DNA of 64,000 bases from Flavobacterium humidisoli (GTDB lineage Bacteria; Bacteroidota; Bacteroidia; Flavobacteriales; Flavobacteriaceae). The DNA lies in the NCBI RefSeq assembly GCF_023272795.1, contig NZ_CP096829.1, positions 1,612,001-1,676,000 on the forward strand, read 5' to 3'. Below the pieces are notes generated by a model. That model did not search any database and was not told the DNA's origin. It was given only the letters and a program-made list of their open reading frames with translations. Positions 51,244 through 59,780 of the stretch are shown in pieces. A program made the position numbers and the translations under genes. Position 1 is the stretch's first letter. Each line of letters starts with the position of its first letter.

Positions 51244-53817
51244 TTAGAACGGATAATTTATACCAAAATTTAAAACCGAGTGTCCAAAATTGTATTCTTT
51301 AAACCATCGATCTCCCTTCTCATGCGCCGGATTATAAGTCTTAAAGCCTAAATCTAAACGAATAACAAAAAAGCTCAAATCGTATCTTAAACCAAATCCT
51401 GTACCCAAAGCAATTTCTTCTAAATCGTTTAAGTTGTCAAATTTTGCTTTAGGATCTACGACATTATCGAGTACATTCCAGATATTTCCGGCGTCTGCAA
51501 AGAGTGCTCCTTTAACATCTCCAAAAATTTTGAAGCGATATTCGATACTTGCCGCAATTTTCATATTTGCTTCATTAAAGTCATTTACAGCATTTGTGCT
51601 TCCTGGTCCTAAAGCATAAGGTTGCCAAGCACGGTTGTCATTTGAACCTCCGGCATAATAACTTCGCGAAAACGGAATGTAATTTGAATTTCCAAACGGA
51701 ACTGCAATTCCGAAGAAACTTCTAACAGCCAAAACTTTTTCTTTTCCAAAATCCCAGTGTTTGATGTAATCAAATTCGGTTTTAACATATTCTGAGTATT
51801 CCAGGTTGAAAATCTCATAATTCCCTCTAGAATTTTTTTGAAGGTTTCCAATTTCAGATACTAAAGTCAATAAAGTCCCCGCAGATTCTATTTTTGTTCT
51901 AAATTGATAGAAGTTGTTATCTGCTAAATCTTTTTTAGTTGTCTTGGTAAAAGAGAAGCTGGTTGCTAGAATGAAATCATTTTCAGTTAAACGAATTCTT
52001 CTTTCTTCGATACTTTCAACTTCTTGATATTGAGAGTTTGAAGGTGTTAGAGCAGTTTGGCCTGTTAATACGTCATTAGTAAATCCTGTTGTTCCTTTAG
52101 GTATTGTCAGATCTTTTCTTGCTTGTTCTTCTGTTGTTTCTCCCCAGTTGCCCGGGTTAACATTGTAATCTCTTCCAATTCCATTTAGATCATCATAAGA
52201 AGAAGTGTAAACTCTAAAATAGTTGTCTGGATTTAAGTTGCGGACAAACTGTGCATTCAATAATTCTAGTTTCGCAGTATTATGACGTTTTGGACTCCAG
52301 TTATAGGATATACCTCCTGTAAAGTTTTCTTTATCTAGACCAATATTTCTCTGTTTGGAAAAACCGGAAGATATGGAGGTATAAGGAATCATACTTTTCG
52401 GAATGATTTTTTCGGTTCCAAAAGGCAGTAAAATTCTCGGAAAATTCAATTTCATATCTAGACCATATTCCGAAACGTTAAAGAAGTTGTTGTTTGGATT
52501 GGCCATGTCTCTAGATGAACCAACATTTAAACGTGCTGAAATTTCAAGAGTTTCTGCTCGATTAAATACATTTCGAATCGTTTCAGAAATGCTGGCTCCA
52601 ATCCCGAAATCCTGAATATTTGAGTGTGTTAAGTCAAGAGTAGCTCCAAAACTGTATTTTTTTCTTGGAGTCAAATAAACGTTGGCGATAAGAGATTGAG
52701 CTGTAGAATCTCTCTTGTCTACTTCATATTGAATAGAAGGATAGTTGAAAATCCTCAAATTGTTTAAAGAGCGAGAAGAAAGGGTAGTTCTAAAATCAGC
52801 AAAAGTACTTCCTTTTGTAATGAAGATAGCGTCGGTAATAGCACGCGGTCTATATTTTAATCCTTTGTAACTATATAGATTAAAGTTGTTGTATGTTACG
52901 CTATCAGTTGGTTTTTTCTTAGCATTGGCAGCAGAATAATCGGTGTAAATATTTACATCGCTAATTTTATATAATTTAAAAGGTTCTGTGCGGCTCGAAT
53001 CTTTTTCCTGAATAGTGTTGTTGTTAATAATTAAGCTCACATCGGCTTTTGCTTTTTTGCCAATGGTGTCAATGTCAAAAGTCACATAAGTAGGCTGAAA
53101 ATAATAAGCTCCGTGATTTCTAAAGTAGGTTGTAATACGGTTTTTTTCTTCTTCAAAATCGGTAGTTTTGTATTGATTTCCAGATTTTAATAAAGAAGGT
53201 TCATTGTTGGTTCTGTATAAAGAGTCTAACGCAGGAGTCATTATTTTGGTACTAATAGTGTCCAATTTATAAGCTGGTCCTGTCGTAATATTATAATTAA
53301 TTTCGGCTCTTTTTACTCCGACGGTGTCGATTGAATAATCGGTATGGACGTTAAAAAAACCATTGTTGAAATAATAGTATTTTAAACGTAATAATGATTT
53401 TCTGGTTTTCGAAGTGTCAATTATTACAGGCGGTTCGCCAGTGCTTTTTAAAAACTCATGAATTCCTTTGTAATAAAACGATTGTCCAAGACGATCTACT
53501 TGTTTTGCAGAGAGTATTTTAGACATACGCTCATATTTTCCAGGATTATTTTTAAATTTTGCCTGATAAGTAGAATCTGGATTTAAATTGGCTAAATTGT
53601 ATAAATTTAATCGAAGTTTATAACCTAATAATTTACCATTTGGTTTTTGGTACATTTGGTTAGAAGCTGTTTCGTCATTTGTAGATTTTCCGTTAACTAA
53701 AATATTGTTTTTTACAAGAAGGTTTTTTCCATCGGGAACTCTTTTTACGGCATTACAAGCGCAAATTAATATTGCAATTAGAAGAAATGCTATTATTTTT
53801 GTGGAATTATTTTTCAA
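51244..53817 (-). CDS. tamL: BamA/TamA-family surface-antigen lipoprotein TamL
   Basis: An 857-residue outer-membrane protein. The lipobox ILICAC places a lipidated cysteine near residue 20, unusual for an Omp85 protein but typical of the Bacteroidota TamL group. POTRA-like repeats follow (to about 420), then a 16-stranded barrel with the conserved FFGIAVPFGNSN and RSYYAGGSNDNRAWQPYALG segment and final SVLNFGINYPF. It is thought to work with the inner-membrane TamB-like protein in envelope biogenesis. It is divergent from an RNA methyltransferase gene across only 37 bases. Confidence 0.92.
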   Translation of the reverse strand: MKNNSTKIIAFLLIAILICACNAVKRVPDGKNLLVKNNILVNGKSTNDETASNQMYQKPNGKLLGYKLRLNLYNLANLNPDSTYQAKFKNNPGKYERMSKILSAKQVDRLGQSFYYKGIHEFLKSTGEPPVIIDTSKTRKSLLRLKYYYFNNGFFNVHTDYSIDTVGVKRAEINYNITTGPAYKLDTISTKIMTPALDSLYRTNNEPSLLKSGNQYKTTDFEEEKNRITTYFRNHGAYYFQPTYVTFDIDTIGKKAKADVSLIINNNTIQEKDSSRTEPFKLYKISDVNIYTDYSAANAKKKPTDSVTYNNFNLYSYKGLKYRPRAITDAIFITKGSTFADFRTTLSSRSLNNLRIFNYPSIQYEVDKRDSTAQSLIANVYLTPRKKYSFGATLDLTHSNIQDFGIGASISETIRNVFNRAETLEISARLNVGSSRDMANPNNNFFNVSEYGLDMKLNFPRILLPFGTEKIIPKSMIPYTSISSGFSKQRNIGLDKENFTGGISYNWSPKRHNTAKLELLNAQFVRNLNPDNYFRVYTSSYDDLNGIGRDYNVNPGNWGETTEEQARKDLTIPKGTTGFTNDVLTGQTALTPSNSQYQEVESIEERRIRLTENDFILATSFSFTKTTKKDLADNNFYQFRTKIESAGTLLTLVSEIGNLQKNSRGNYEIFNLEYSEYVKTEFDYIKHWDFGKEKVLAVRSFFGIAVPFGNSNYIPFSRSYYAGGSNDNRAWQPYALGPGSTNAVNDFNEANMKIAASIEYRFKIFGDVKGALFADAGNIWNVLDNVVDPKAKFDNLNDLEEIALGTGFGLRYDLSFFVIRLDLGFKTYNPAHEKGDRWFKEYNFGHSVLNFGINYPF

Positions 53818-53854
53818 GTGTTTTTTAATATTTAATTCAAAAGTACATTATTTT

Positions 53855-54583
53855 ATGGTTAGTAAAAACCAAATAAAGCTTATCTCTAGTTTACATCAAA
53901 AAAAGCAGCGTTTTGCTAGTCAATTATTCTTTGCTGAAGGAGTAAAAGTAATTCAAGAATTGCTGCAATCCAATTTTGAATTAGAACATTTATACACCAC
54001 ATTGAATGATTTTGAAACGGTACATGTTTCAAAACGAACTCTTATTAATGAACAAGAACTAAAAAAAATAAGTGCTTTGTCGACTCCGAATTCTTGTTTG
54101 GCAGTTTTTAAAATTCCCGTTCCCAAAAAGACAATCGATTCGGGTTTAATTTTAGCATTAGACGACATTAGAGATCCTGGAAATCTAGGAACTATTTTGC
54201 GTCTCTGCGATTGGTTTGGTATTAAGCAGATTATTTGTTCTAAAGAAACGGTAGATATTTATAATCCGAAAGTGGTACAAGCTACAATGGGTTCAATTAC
54301 CAGAGTGAATGTAAGCTATGTTGATTTAAAACTTTTTCTTGCTCAAACTAAACTGCCAGTTTTTGGAACTTTTATGGACGGAGAAAATATTTATCAATCC
54401 AAATTACCTCAGGATGGAGTCATTATTATGGGTAATGAAGCCAATGGAATTTCAGAAGAAATTGAAAAAATAGTAACCAGCCGTCTAACAATTCCTAGAT
54501 TTGGAGAGCTTCAAAAAACGGAAAGTTTAAATGTAGCTACTGCAACAGCAATTATTCTTAGTGAATTTAAACGAAATAGTTGA
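53855..54583 (+). CDS. TrmH/SpoU-family RNA 2'-O-methyltransferase
   Basis: A 242-residue SPOUT-class methyltransferase for tRNA or rRNA. An N-terminal substrate-binding part (LISSLHQKKQRFASQLFFAEG) precedes the knotted catalytic domain with LALDDIRDPGNLGTILRLCDW, IIMGNEANGISEEI and LTIPRFGELQKTESLNVATA, the three SpoU motifs. Target nucleotide not determinable. A longer frame starts at 53705 inside the divergent tamL gene; the ATG at 53855 gives the normal N-terminus. Confidence 0.94.
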   Translation: MVSKNQIKLISSLHQKKQRFASQLFFAEGVKVIQELLQSNFELEHLYTTLNDFETVHVSKRTLINEQELKKISALSTPNSCLAVFKIPVPKKTIDSGLILALDDIRDPGNLGTILRLCDWFGIKQIICSKETVDIYNPKVVQATMGSITRVNVSYVDLKLFLAQTKLPVFGTFMDGENIYQSKLPQDGVIIMGNEANGISEEIEKIVTSRLTIPRFGELQKTESLNVATATAIILSEFKRNS

Positions 54584-54592
54584 TATTTTGTT

Positions 54593-55303
54593 TTAATGAA
54601 AAGTGAAATTTATTAAAATTGCTCTAGATTTCATCGAATCGATATTTCCAGTCCAAGGGCTGTCTGGAGTTTTATCTCTAATTAGTTCATCTGTGATTCC
54701 GAACATTCCTCTAACAGAAGGAGAAAAAATAAAGTATTCGGTAAAAATATCAATTCCTAAACCTAATTCGTAAGCAGCTGTCCATTGTTTTACTCTAAAT
54801 TTTTGCTCAAAGTTATCATCTTGAGACTTAGCATTGCTGGATAAATTTAAAGTTGTAGACATACCGCCAACCAAGTACGGACGTATGTTTCCTGTACGCA
54901 AGGCAGAAAATTTCAACAATAAAGGAAAGTGAATATAAGTACTATTTACTTCTCTTAAATAGTCGTTTTCTGTAGTTCCTACGCCAGGAAAAAACAAATC
55001 TCGTTTAGTGTAATACAAACCGGGTTCAAAACGAAGGTTAATATATTCCTGGAGCCTTAAATCGGCTACGACACCAACATTAAAACCGGTAGTTTTTTTA
55101 ACCTGAATATCTTGCTGTACAGGAGTTTTGTAATCAAATTTAAAGTCAAAACTATTAAAACCTAGATAATAGCCAAAGTAGACGCGCTGTTTTTGCCAGT
55201 TTTCAAGATTAATGATGGGATCTTTGCTAAACATGTTTTTAGCAAATTGAGAATGTCCTTTTGTCGTTAAGACTAATAAAAATAAGATTACAACTTTTTT
55301 CAT
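54593..55303 (-). CDS. porT: PorT-type outer-membrane beta-barrel protein (type IX secretion)
   Basis: A 236-residue exported protein (signal peptide VILFLLVLTTKGHS) predicted to be an 8-stranded beta-barrel, ending in ILINFTFH. It matches the PorT/SprT family required for type IX secretion and gliding in Bacteroidota: NLENWQKQRVYFGYYLGFN, NLRFEPGLYYTKRDL and RPYLVGGMSTTLNL are typical. Its ATG lies one base after the ubiE stop codon, the usual neighbour of porT. The frame extends upstream into ubiE but without a signal sequence, so 55303 is the start. Confidence 0.9.
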   Translation of the reverse strand: MKKVVILFLLVLTTKGHSQFAKNMFSKDPIINLENWQKQRVYFGYYLGFNSFDFKFDYKTPVQQDIQVKKTTGFNVGVVADLRLQEYINLRFEPGLYYTKRDLFFPGVGTTENDYLREVNSTYIHFPLLLKFSALRTGNIRPYLVGGMSTTLNLSSNAKSQDDNFEQKFRVKQWTAAYELGLGIDIFTEYFIFSPSVRGMFGITDELIRDKTPDSPWTGNIDSMKSRAILINFTFH

Positions 55304-55304
55304 A

Positions 55305-56036
55305 CTATTTTTTAGATGCAGAATAAATTGTTGCGACACCAAAAGTTTGAGGCATTGCCACAACATCTATAAACCCAGTTTTTCTCAAAATATTGTTTAA
55401 AGCCTCACCATAAGGAAAAGCAGCAGCAGATTCAGATAAATAGCCATAGGCATCATTATCTTTAGAGAATAATTTACCAATTAATGGAAGTATATTTTTG
55501 CTGTAAAAATTATAACCCTGTTTATAAGGAAATTTATCTGGAACAGATGTCTCTAATATAACAAATACTCCATTTGGCTTTAAGACTCTTAAGATTTCTG
55601 CAAAACCTTTTTCTAGGTTTTCAAAATTTCTCACACCAAAGCCAACCGTAATAGCATCAAAGTAATTGTCGTCAAAAGGCATGTTTTCAGAATCGCCTAA
55701 AACTAGTTCAATAACATTAGATAGATTTTTATCTTCAACTTTCTTTTTACCAACTTCTAGCATTCCAGCAGAAATGTCTAGTCCAATAATTTTTTCAGCA
55801 TTAGTCTGTGCCATTAAAATTGCTAAGTCACCAGTACCTGTTGCAATATCCAGAATAACTTTTGGTTTCTTGTCTGAAACAATTTTTAATACTTTTTTTC
55901 GCCATTTAACGTCAATTCCAAATGAAATTACACGATTCAAATTATCGTAATTCCCAGAAATGGTATCAAACATTTGGGTTACTTGCTCTTTTTTACCTAA
56001 GGTAGAGTCTTTATACGGAGTTACTTTCTCAGACAT
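55305..56036 (-). CDS. ubiE: Demethylmenaquinone methyltransferase UbiE/MenG
   Basis: A 243-residue SAM-dependent methyltransferase for the last step of menaquinone synthesis. The class I motif is [16 protein letters not shown], followed by [58 protein letters not shown] and NNILRKTGF. Length is normal. CAAATATA (56051-56058; TATATTTG on the minus strand) is a possible -7 element 15 bases upstream. porT follows with one base between the genes. Confidence 0.95.
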   Translation of the reverse strand: MSEKVTPYKDSTLGKKEQVTQMFDTISGNYDNLNRVISFGIDVKWRKKVLKIVSDKKPKVILDIATGTGDLAILMAQTNAEKIIGLDISAGMLEVGKKKVEDKNLSNVIELVLGDSENMPFDDNYFDAITVGFGVRNFENLEKGFAEILRVLKPNGVFVILETSVPDKFPYKQGYNFYSKNILPLIGKLFSKDNDAYGYLSESAAAFPYGEALNNILRKTGFIDVVAMPQTFGVATIYSASKK

Positions 56037-56152
56037 TTTTTTTATTTAGGCAAATATAAACAATCTAGTTTAACTGTAATTGAGTTTTTTAATTTGTCAA
56101 ATAAATGTTTTGGAGTGTTTATTTTAAAACAGAATAAAAAGGTATTTCTGCT

Positions 56153-56201
56153 ATCCCTAAATCTAGGTATTTTGTCAAAATCCCTAAATCACGGTATTGT
56201 C
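56153..56201 (+). repeat. Imperfect tandem direct repeat, possible operator
   Basis: Two copies with a 27-base period share ATCCCTAAATC, then GGTAT and TGTC, differing by a dinucleotide substitution and a TT deletion. The second overlaps the candidate -33 element, as an activator or repressor site would. Confidence 0.5.
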
Positions 56202-56318
56202 TAAAAGGGCTATTATGAGCAACTTTGTCAAAGTAAAAATGATTAAAGTTAATGATTGATAATGTCGCCATGACTTAAACAAATGATTGCTTTTTTGCGC
56301 TGGTAATTTCATTTGTTC

Positions 56319-56387
56319 ATGAAAGAGTTTTGTAAGTATTGTTCTTTGGGGGGAAATACTATATTTAAGTGCAAAGTACGTTCTTAG
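56319..56387 (+). CDS. Candidate 22-residue Cys-rich small protein
   Basis: An ATG-to-TAG frame encoding 22 residues that begins MKEFCKYCSLGG and ends FKCKVRS, with three cysteines (two in CKYC) and five basic residues. It lies between a promoter-like sequence and a terminator-like hairpin on the same strand. No clear ribosome-binding site is visible, which is normal for this group. It could be a real small protein, a leader peptide or a chance ORF; there is no homology evidence. Confidence 0.25.
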   Translation: MKEFCKYCSLGGNTIFKCKVRS

Positions 56388-56420
56388 GATTAAATTTGTT
56401 TTTGGAAATTTTAATTTTCT

Positions 56421-56461
56421 GCCTTTAATATCTTAGTGGTATTTGTTATTAAAGGCTTTTT
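56421..56461 (+). terminator. Terminator-like hairpin without an annotated upstream gene
   Basis: GCCTTTAATA (56421-56430) and TATTAAAGGC (56447-56456) pair over 10 bp with a 16-base loop and are followed by TTTTT. Orientation is plus, while both flanking genes are on the minus strand, so it should belong to a transcript within the gap. Confidence 0.6.
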
Positions 56462-56577
56462 GAGATTTAGGTCTCAAACAACATTAAATGTTATTCAGTT
56501 TTACAAATGTTCTCAACATTTGTGATTTTTTAAACAAAAATTTTTCTTGAGCGAGTTAAGCTTCATGTCAATTATTT

Positions 56578-56611
56578 AAAAACATCCTCCCTAAAAAGAG
56601 GATGTTTTTTA
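56578..56611. terminator. Terminator after dihydrofolate reductase
   Basis: AAAAACATCCTC and GAGGATGTTTTT arms with an 8-base loop, T-rich on both sides, directly at the end of the minus-strand dihydrofolate reductase gene. Confidence 0.9.
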
Positions 56612-56612
56612 T

Positions 56613-57095
56613 TTATTTTCTGATGTAAGTTTCATAAGTGTAATCATAAAGATGTTTTTCGTCTTTGTAATTTTCTTCAGATTCTACCAAAGTCCACTCA
56701 CTTTTATTGATTTTAGGAAAAAAAGCATCTGCTTCAAAAGAATGATGAACTTTAGTCAATTCAATAATGTCGGTAAACGGAAGGGCAAGATTGTAAATCT
56801 CTCCACCACCTATAACATAGCTGTCATCATTTTCAGGACATATTGCAATAGCTTTTTCAATACTATCTACGACAATGCATCCTTCTGGTTTGTAATTTTC
56901 TTGGCGAGAAATTACAACATGAACACGATCGGGTAGTGGTTTTGGGAAACTTTCAAAAGTTTTTCTTCCCATAATAATATGATGACCAGTAGTAAGCGAT
57001 TTAAACCTTTTAAAATCATTTGGCAAATGCCATACTAATTCGTTATTTTTTCCAAGCGCATTATTTTCGGCTGCAGCCGCTATTATTATAATCAT
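56613..57095 (-). CDS. folA: Dihydrofolate reductase
   Basis: A 160-residue NADPH-dependent reductase making tetrahydrofolate. AAAAENNALGKNNELVWHLPNDFKRFK is the family N-terminus (broken here into AAAENNALGKNNELVWHLP and NDFKRFKSLT), with HHIIMGRKTFES, VISRQENY and YVIGGGEIYNLALP following. The active-site acid is Asp in LPNDF. Length matches chromosomal, trimethoprim-sensitive-type enzymes. It follows the 2TM protein gene by 11 bases and works with thymidylate synthase encoded about 1 kb away. Confidence 0.95.
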   Translation of the reverse strand: MIIIIAAAAENNALGKNNELVWHLPNDFKRFKSLTTGHHIIMGRKTFESFPKPLPDRVHVVISRQENYKPEGCIVVDSIEKAIAICPENDDSYVIGGGEIYNLALPFTDIIELTKVHHSFEADAFFPKINKSEWTLVESEENYKDEKHLYDYTYETYIRK

Positions 57096-57106
57096 GGTAT
57101 GCTTAA

Positions 57107-57451
57107 CTAAATTTTATTTTCATGCTCTTCGTTAATAGAAGATTCAAGCTGACTGATTCTTTTTTGCTGTAAAGCAACTAAACGATCAATTTGTTCTCTT
57201 TCCCATTTTTTATTCATAAAACGGTCAGTTATATACACTTTTATAAAATGCAGAATAAAAAGGAAAAGCCAGATTGTAATTCCCCAAATACACCAATTTT
57301 GGGTGGTACCGTCACCAAAACCAAAAAATTTATTGGCAATAAATAGAAATAAACTTCCTAGAAGGAAAAGAACAAAATGAAAATATAATATTTTTTTTTG
57401 TCTTAATCGGCGTCTAGCGTATTCGTATTGTTCGTGTACTTCTTTTTCCAT
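57107..57451 (-). CDS. 2TM-domain membrane protein
   Basis: A 114-residue protein with two membrane helices (ILYFHFVLFLLGSLFLFIA and WCIWGITIWLFLFILHFIK) between an N-terminal basic stretch (YEYARRRLRQKK) and a C-terminal coiled tail. This layout is that of the 2TM domain (PF13239), common in Bacteroidota and sometimes fused to histidine kinases. Function of the stand-alone form is unknown. It is just upstream of folA on the same strand. Confidence 0.85.
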   Translation of the reverse strand: MEKEVHEQYEYARRRLRQKKILYFHFVLFLLGSLFLFIANKFFGFGDGTTQNWCIWGITIWLFLFILHFIKVYITDRFMNKKWEREQIDRLVALQQKRISQLESSINEEHENKI

Positions 57452-57690
57452 AAGATAAAAATGAGATTATAAAGTTAAAATTTATTTTCGAAAGTCCATA
57501 TTTTGGATTAGGAATATTTGCTTTTAAAAATAATAAGAATTTGAAAAACAAAATTTTAGTCGCCTTAAATTACAGATAAAGCGAAAATAATATGCTGTTT
57601 TTGGTATTATCGTAAATCGGTTCTGGGGTTAGTTAGTCTTTCATTGAATTTAAGTAATTTTAGATGTATAAATCTAAAAACGAAATAGTT

Positions 57691-57987
57691 ATGTCTTTGA
57701 AAAAACAATTTATCAAAACGAAGCCGGTTGTTAAAGTTACATTTTCAATAGATGCCAAAGATGCTGATTCGGCAGCGGTGGTTGGAGATTTTAATAACTG
57801 GAATGCCTCAGAAGGAACTTTAAGCAAGTTAAAAAACGGAACGTTTAAAGCAACTTACGATTTGGTGAAAGATGCGATTTACGAATTTAAGTATGTAATC
57901 GACGGAAATTATGTTAACGATCCTGAAGCCGATTTTTACAAATGGAACGATTATGCCGGAAGTGAAAATGGAGTTTTAGTTGTATAA
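57691..57987 (+). CDS. Isoamylase N-terminal/glycogen-binding-like domain protein
   Basis: A 98-residue single-domain protein with the early-set (E-set) fold of AMPK-type glycogen-binding and isoamylase N-terminal domains. KVTFSIDAKDADSAAVVGD, FNNWNASEGTLSKLKNGTF and YEFKYVIDGNYVNDPEA include the Trp and Asn typical of the carbohydrate-binding face. It could bind alpha-glucans or act as a small regulator. The ATG at 57691 gives the compact domain; an upstream ATG at 57664 adds nine residues of no known role. Confidence 0.85.
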   Translation: MSLKKQFIKTKPVVKVTFSIDAKDADSAAVVGDFNNWNASEGTLSKLKNGTFKATYDLVKDAIYEFKYVIDGNYVNDPEADFYKWNDYAGSENGVLVV

Positions 57988-58021
57988 AAAAATCCGCTTA
58001 AATATTTAAGCGGATTTTTTT
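57986..58021. terminator. Bidirectional terminator between the E-set gene and thyA
   Basis: AAATCCGCTTAAA and TTTAAGCGGATTT arms form a long perfect stem with T or A runs on each side, located between two convergent genes. Confidence 0.9.
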
Positions 58022-58025
58022 ATTA

Positions 58026-58877
58026 TTATACGGCAACACTTCCTTTTATGGCTGGATGCGGATCGTAATCTACAAGTGTGAAATCATTATAATCAAAATC
58101 AAAAATGTTTTTAATTTCCGGATTTAAAATCATTTTTGGTAATGGTTTTGGTTCTCTAGAAAGTTGTAATTCCAATTGCTCAAAGTGATTGTTGTAAATG
58201 TGTGCATCACCAAAAGTATGAATAAATTCTCCTGGTTCTAAATCGCATACTTGTGCGATCATCATTGTTAACAATGCATAAGAAGCAATGTTAAAAGGAA
58301 CTCCTAAAAAGATATCGGCACTTCGCTGATACAATTGGCAAGATAATTTTCCTTTTGTTTCACCTTTTTCAGGATCTGGGCTTGCTACATAAAACTGAAA
58401 AAAGGCATGGCATGGAGGTAATGCTGCTTTGTTGTTGGCAACATTCTCTTCGAAAGACTTTTTAGTATCTGGCAAAACCGAAGGGTTCCAAGCAGAAACC
58501 AACATTCTTCTGCTATTCGGATTTGTTTTTAATTCTTTAATTAATTCAGAAATCTGATCTATTTCCTCACTGTTCCAATTGCGCCATTGATGACCGTAAA
58601 CAGGTCCTAAATCGCCATTAGAATCTGCCCATTCATCCCAAATTTTGACTCCGTTTTCTTGAAGGTATTTTACGTTTGTATCGCCTTTTAAAAACCAAAG
58701 CAATTCGTAAATGATGGATTTTAAATGGAGTTTTTTTGTTGTAACCATTGGGAAGCCTTCACTTAAATCAAAACGCATTTGATAGCCGAAAACACTTTTT
58801 GTCCCGGTTCCAGTTCGGTCTCCTTTTTGATTGCCGTTTTCTAAAACGTGTTTTACTAAATCTAAGTATTGCTTCAT
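58026..58877 (-). CDS. thyA: Thymidylate synthase
   Basis: A 283-residue enzyme methylating dUMP to dTMP using methylene-tetrahydrofolate. The folate-related [12 protein letters not shown], the active-site PPCHAFFQF (Cys near residue 154), [21 protein letters not shown] and THTFGD-like [13 protein letters not shown] segments are all present. Its product dihydrofolate is recycled by the folA product. It is convergent with the E-set gene. About 100 bases of repeat-like sequence separate it from the bifunctional nuclease. Confidence 0.96.
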   Translation of the reverse strand: MKQYLDLVKHVLENGNQKGDRTGTGTKSVFGYQMRFDLSEGFPMVTTKKLHLKSIIYELLWFLKGDTNVKYLQENGVKIWDEWADSNGDLGPVYGHQWRNWNSEEIDQISELIKELKTNPNSRRMLVSAWNPSVLPDTKKSFEENVANNKAALPPCHAFFQFYVASPDPEKGETKGKLSCQLYQRSADIFLGVPFNIASYALLTMMIAQVCDLEPGEFIHTFGDAHIYNNHFEQLELQLSREPKPLPKMILNPEIKNIFDFDYNDFTLVDYDPHPAIKGSVAV

Positions 58878-58990
58878 AAATGCTTTAAGCTTTATGCTAT
58901 AAACTTTAGGCTTTTTCCTAAAATGATTATAGCTTGGATTTTTTATGTTTTTAGCTTACAGCTTAATGCCTTTGGCCTACCGCTATAAAA
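58878..58990. repeat. Inverted repeat-like intergenic sequence, 'GCTTTAAGC' type
   Basis: Words such as GCTTTAAGCTTTATGC and AAACTTTAGGC recur in opposite orientation as GCTTACAGCTTAATGCC and TTTGGCC around a central AT-rich section. Arms are imperfect. It holds no ORF of note and resembles the other word-based palindromes in this window. Confidence 0.5.
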
Positions 58991-59614
58991 TTATCTTCTA
59001 GAGATTTCGTCTCTAATTTTTGCTGCTTTTTCGTAATCTTCTTGAGAAACCGCTTGGTCTAAAAGCTCATTTAGTTCCTGTAATGAATGTTTTGCGTAAA
59101 CGTCTCCAGATTGGTTGCTTTCTTCTTCATGTCCGAAAGTTTCAGGATTTGAAAGGACATCATCTATTTCCTGAGCTCCAGAATCTGTTTCAGCAGTATT
59201 TGATTTTAGATAAATACCAGCTTTGTCTAAAATGTTTTTATAGGTAAAAATAGGAGCATTAAAACGCAATGCTAAAGCAATAGCATCAGAAGTTCTTGCG
59301 TCGATAATTTCTTCGATTTTATCTCTTTCACAAATTAAACTAGAGTAGAAAACACCATCAACTAATTTGTGAATGATAACTTGTTTTACTACAATATCAA
59401 ATCTTTCAGCAAAATTTTTGAATAGATCGTGAGTTAAAGGACGTGGCGGTTTTATTTCTTTTTCTAAAGCAATAGCGATTGACTGGGCTTCAAAAGCGCC
59501 AATAACAATGGGTAATTTTCTTTCGCCATCAACTTCATTCAAAATTAAGGCATAAGCGCCATTTTGAGTTTGACTGTATGAAATTCCTTTTATGGATAAT
59601 TTTACTAGACTCAT
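58991..59614 (-). CDS. Bifunctional nuclease family protein (DUF151) with UVR motif
   Basis: A 207-residue protein: a bifunctional nuclease domain (about 1-130; LSIKGISYSQTQNGAYAL, LPIVIGAFEAQSIAIALE and DARTSDAIALALRF), then a linker with acidic residues, and a C-terminal UVR motif (LLDQAVSQEDYEKAAKIRDE) like that of UvrB/UvrC. DUF151 proteins have reported DNase/RNase activity in some organisms. The cellular target here is unknown. The ATG at 59614 gives the conserved MSLVKL start; the longer frame to 59635 adds seven residues. Confidence 0.92.
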   Translation of the reverse strand: MSLVKLSIKGISYSQTQNGAYALILNEVDGERKLPIVIGAFEAQSIAIALEKEIKPPRPLTHDLFKNFAERFDIVVKQVIIHKLVDGVFYSSLICERDKIEEIIDARTSDAIALALRFNAPIFTYKNILDKAGIYLKSNTAETDSGAQEIDDVLSNPETFGHEEESNQSGDVYAKHSLQELNELLDQAVSQEDYEKAAKIRDEISRR

Positions 59615-59704
59615 ATATGTTTGTAAAAAAGGCACTTAGCACCTTATTTTAATACTTTTTTGGTTTGAAAAATAAAGCTGCAATTTTAATCAAAAAATAT
59701 GGAA

Positions 59705-59755
59705 CAAAAAAGCCGCCTATAAACAAAGATACAACATCTTGTTTTTAGGCGACAA
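59705..59755 (-). terminator. Terminator after etfA
   Basis: GCCGCCTATAAACAAAGAT and ATCTTGTTTTTAGGCGAC pair over about 17 bases with one bulge and mismatch; on the minus strand TTTTTT follows. It lies 26 bases after the etfA stop codon. Confidence 0.85.
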
Positions 59756-59780
59756 TATTTTTTAAAGAGAATTCTTTGTA

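Larger units (their letters stand above)
56037..56612. other. 576-base gap with direct repeats, hairpins and an unclaimed terminator
   Basis: Two imperfect copies of ATCCCTAAATCnnGGTAT...TGTC lie at 56153-56176 and 56180-56201. TTG in the second copy and CAACTTTG (56222-56229) 20 bases later resemble a promoter. A 22-codon ORF follows at 56319-56387. A plus-strand terminator-like hairpin is at 56421-56461 and another stem at 56503-56523. The dfr terminator closes the region. It looks like an unannotated transcription unit. Confidence 0.5.

Noticed and set aside
53705..53854. Longer start for the SpoU-type methyltransferase
   Set aside because: The extra 50 residues are antisense to the start of tamL and have no family counterpart.
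55304..55366. Longer start for porT inside ubiE
   Set aside because: The added residues lack an export signal, whereas the ATG at 55303 gives a normal signal peptide and one-base spacing to ubiE.
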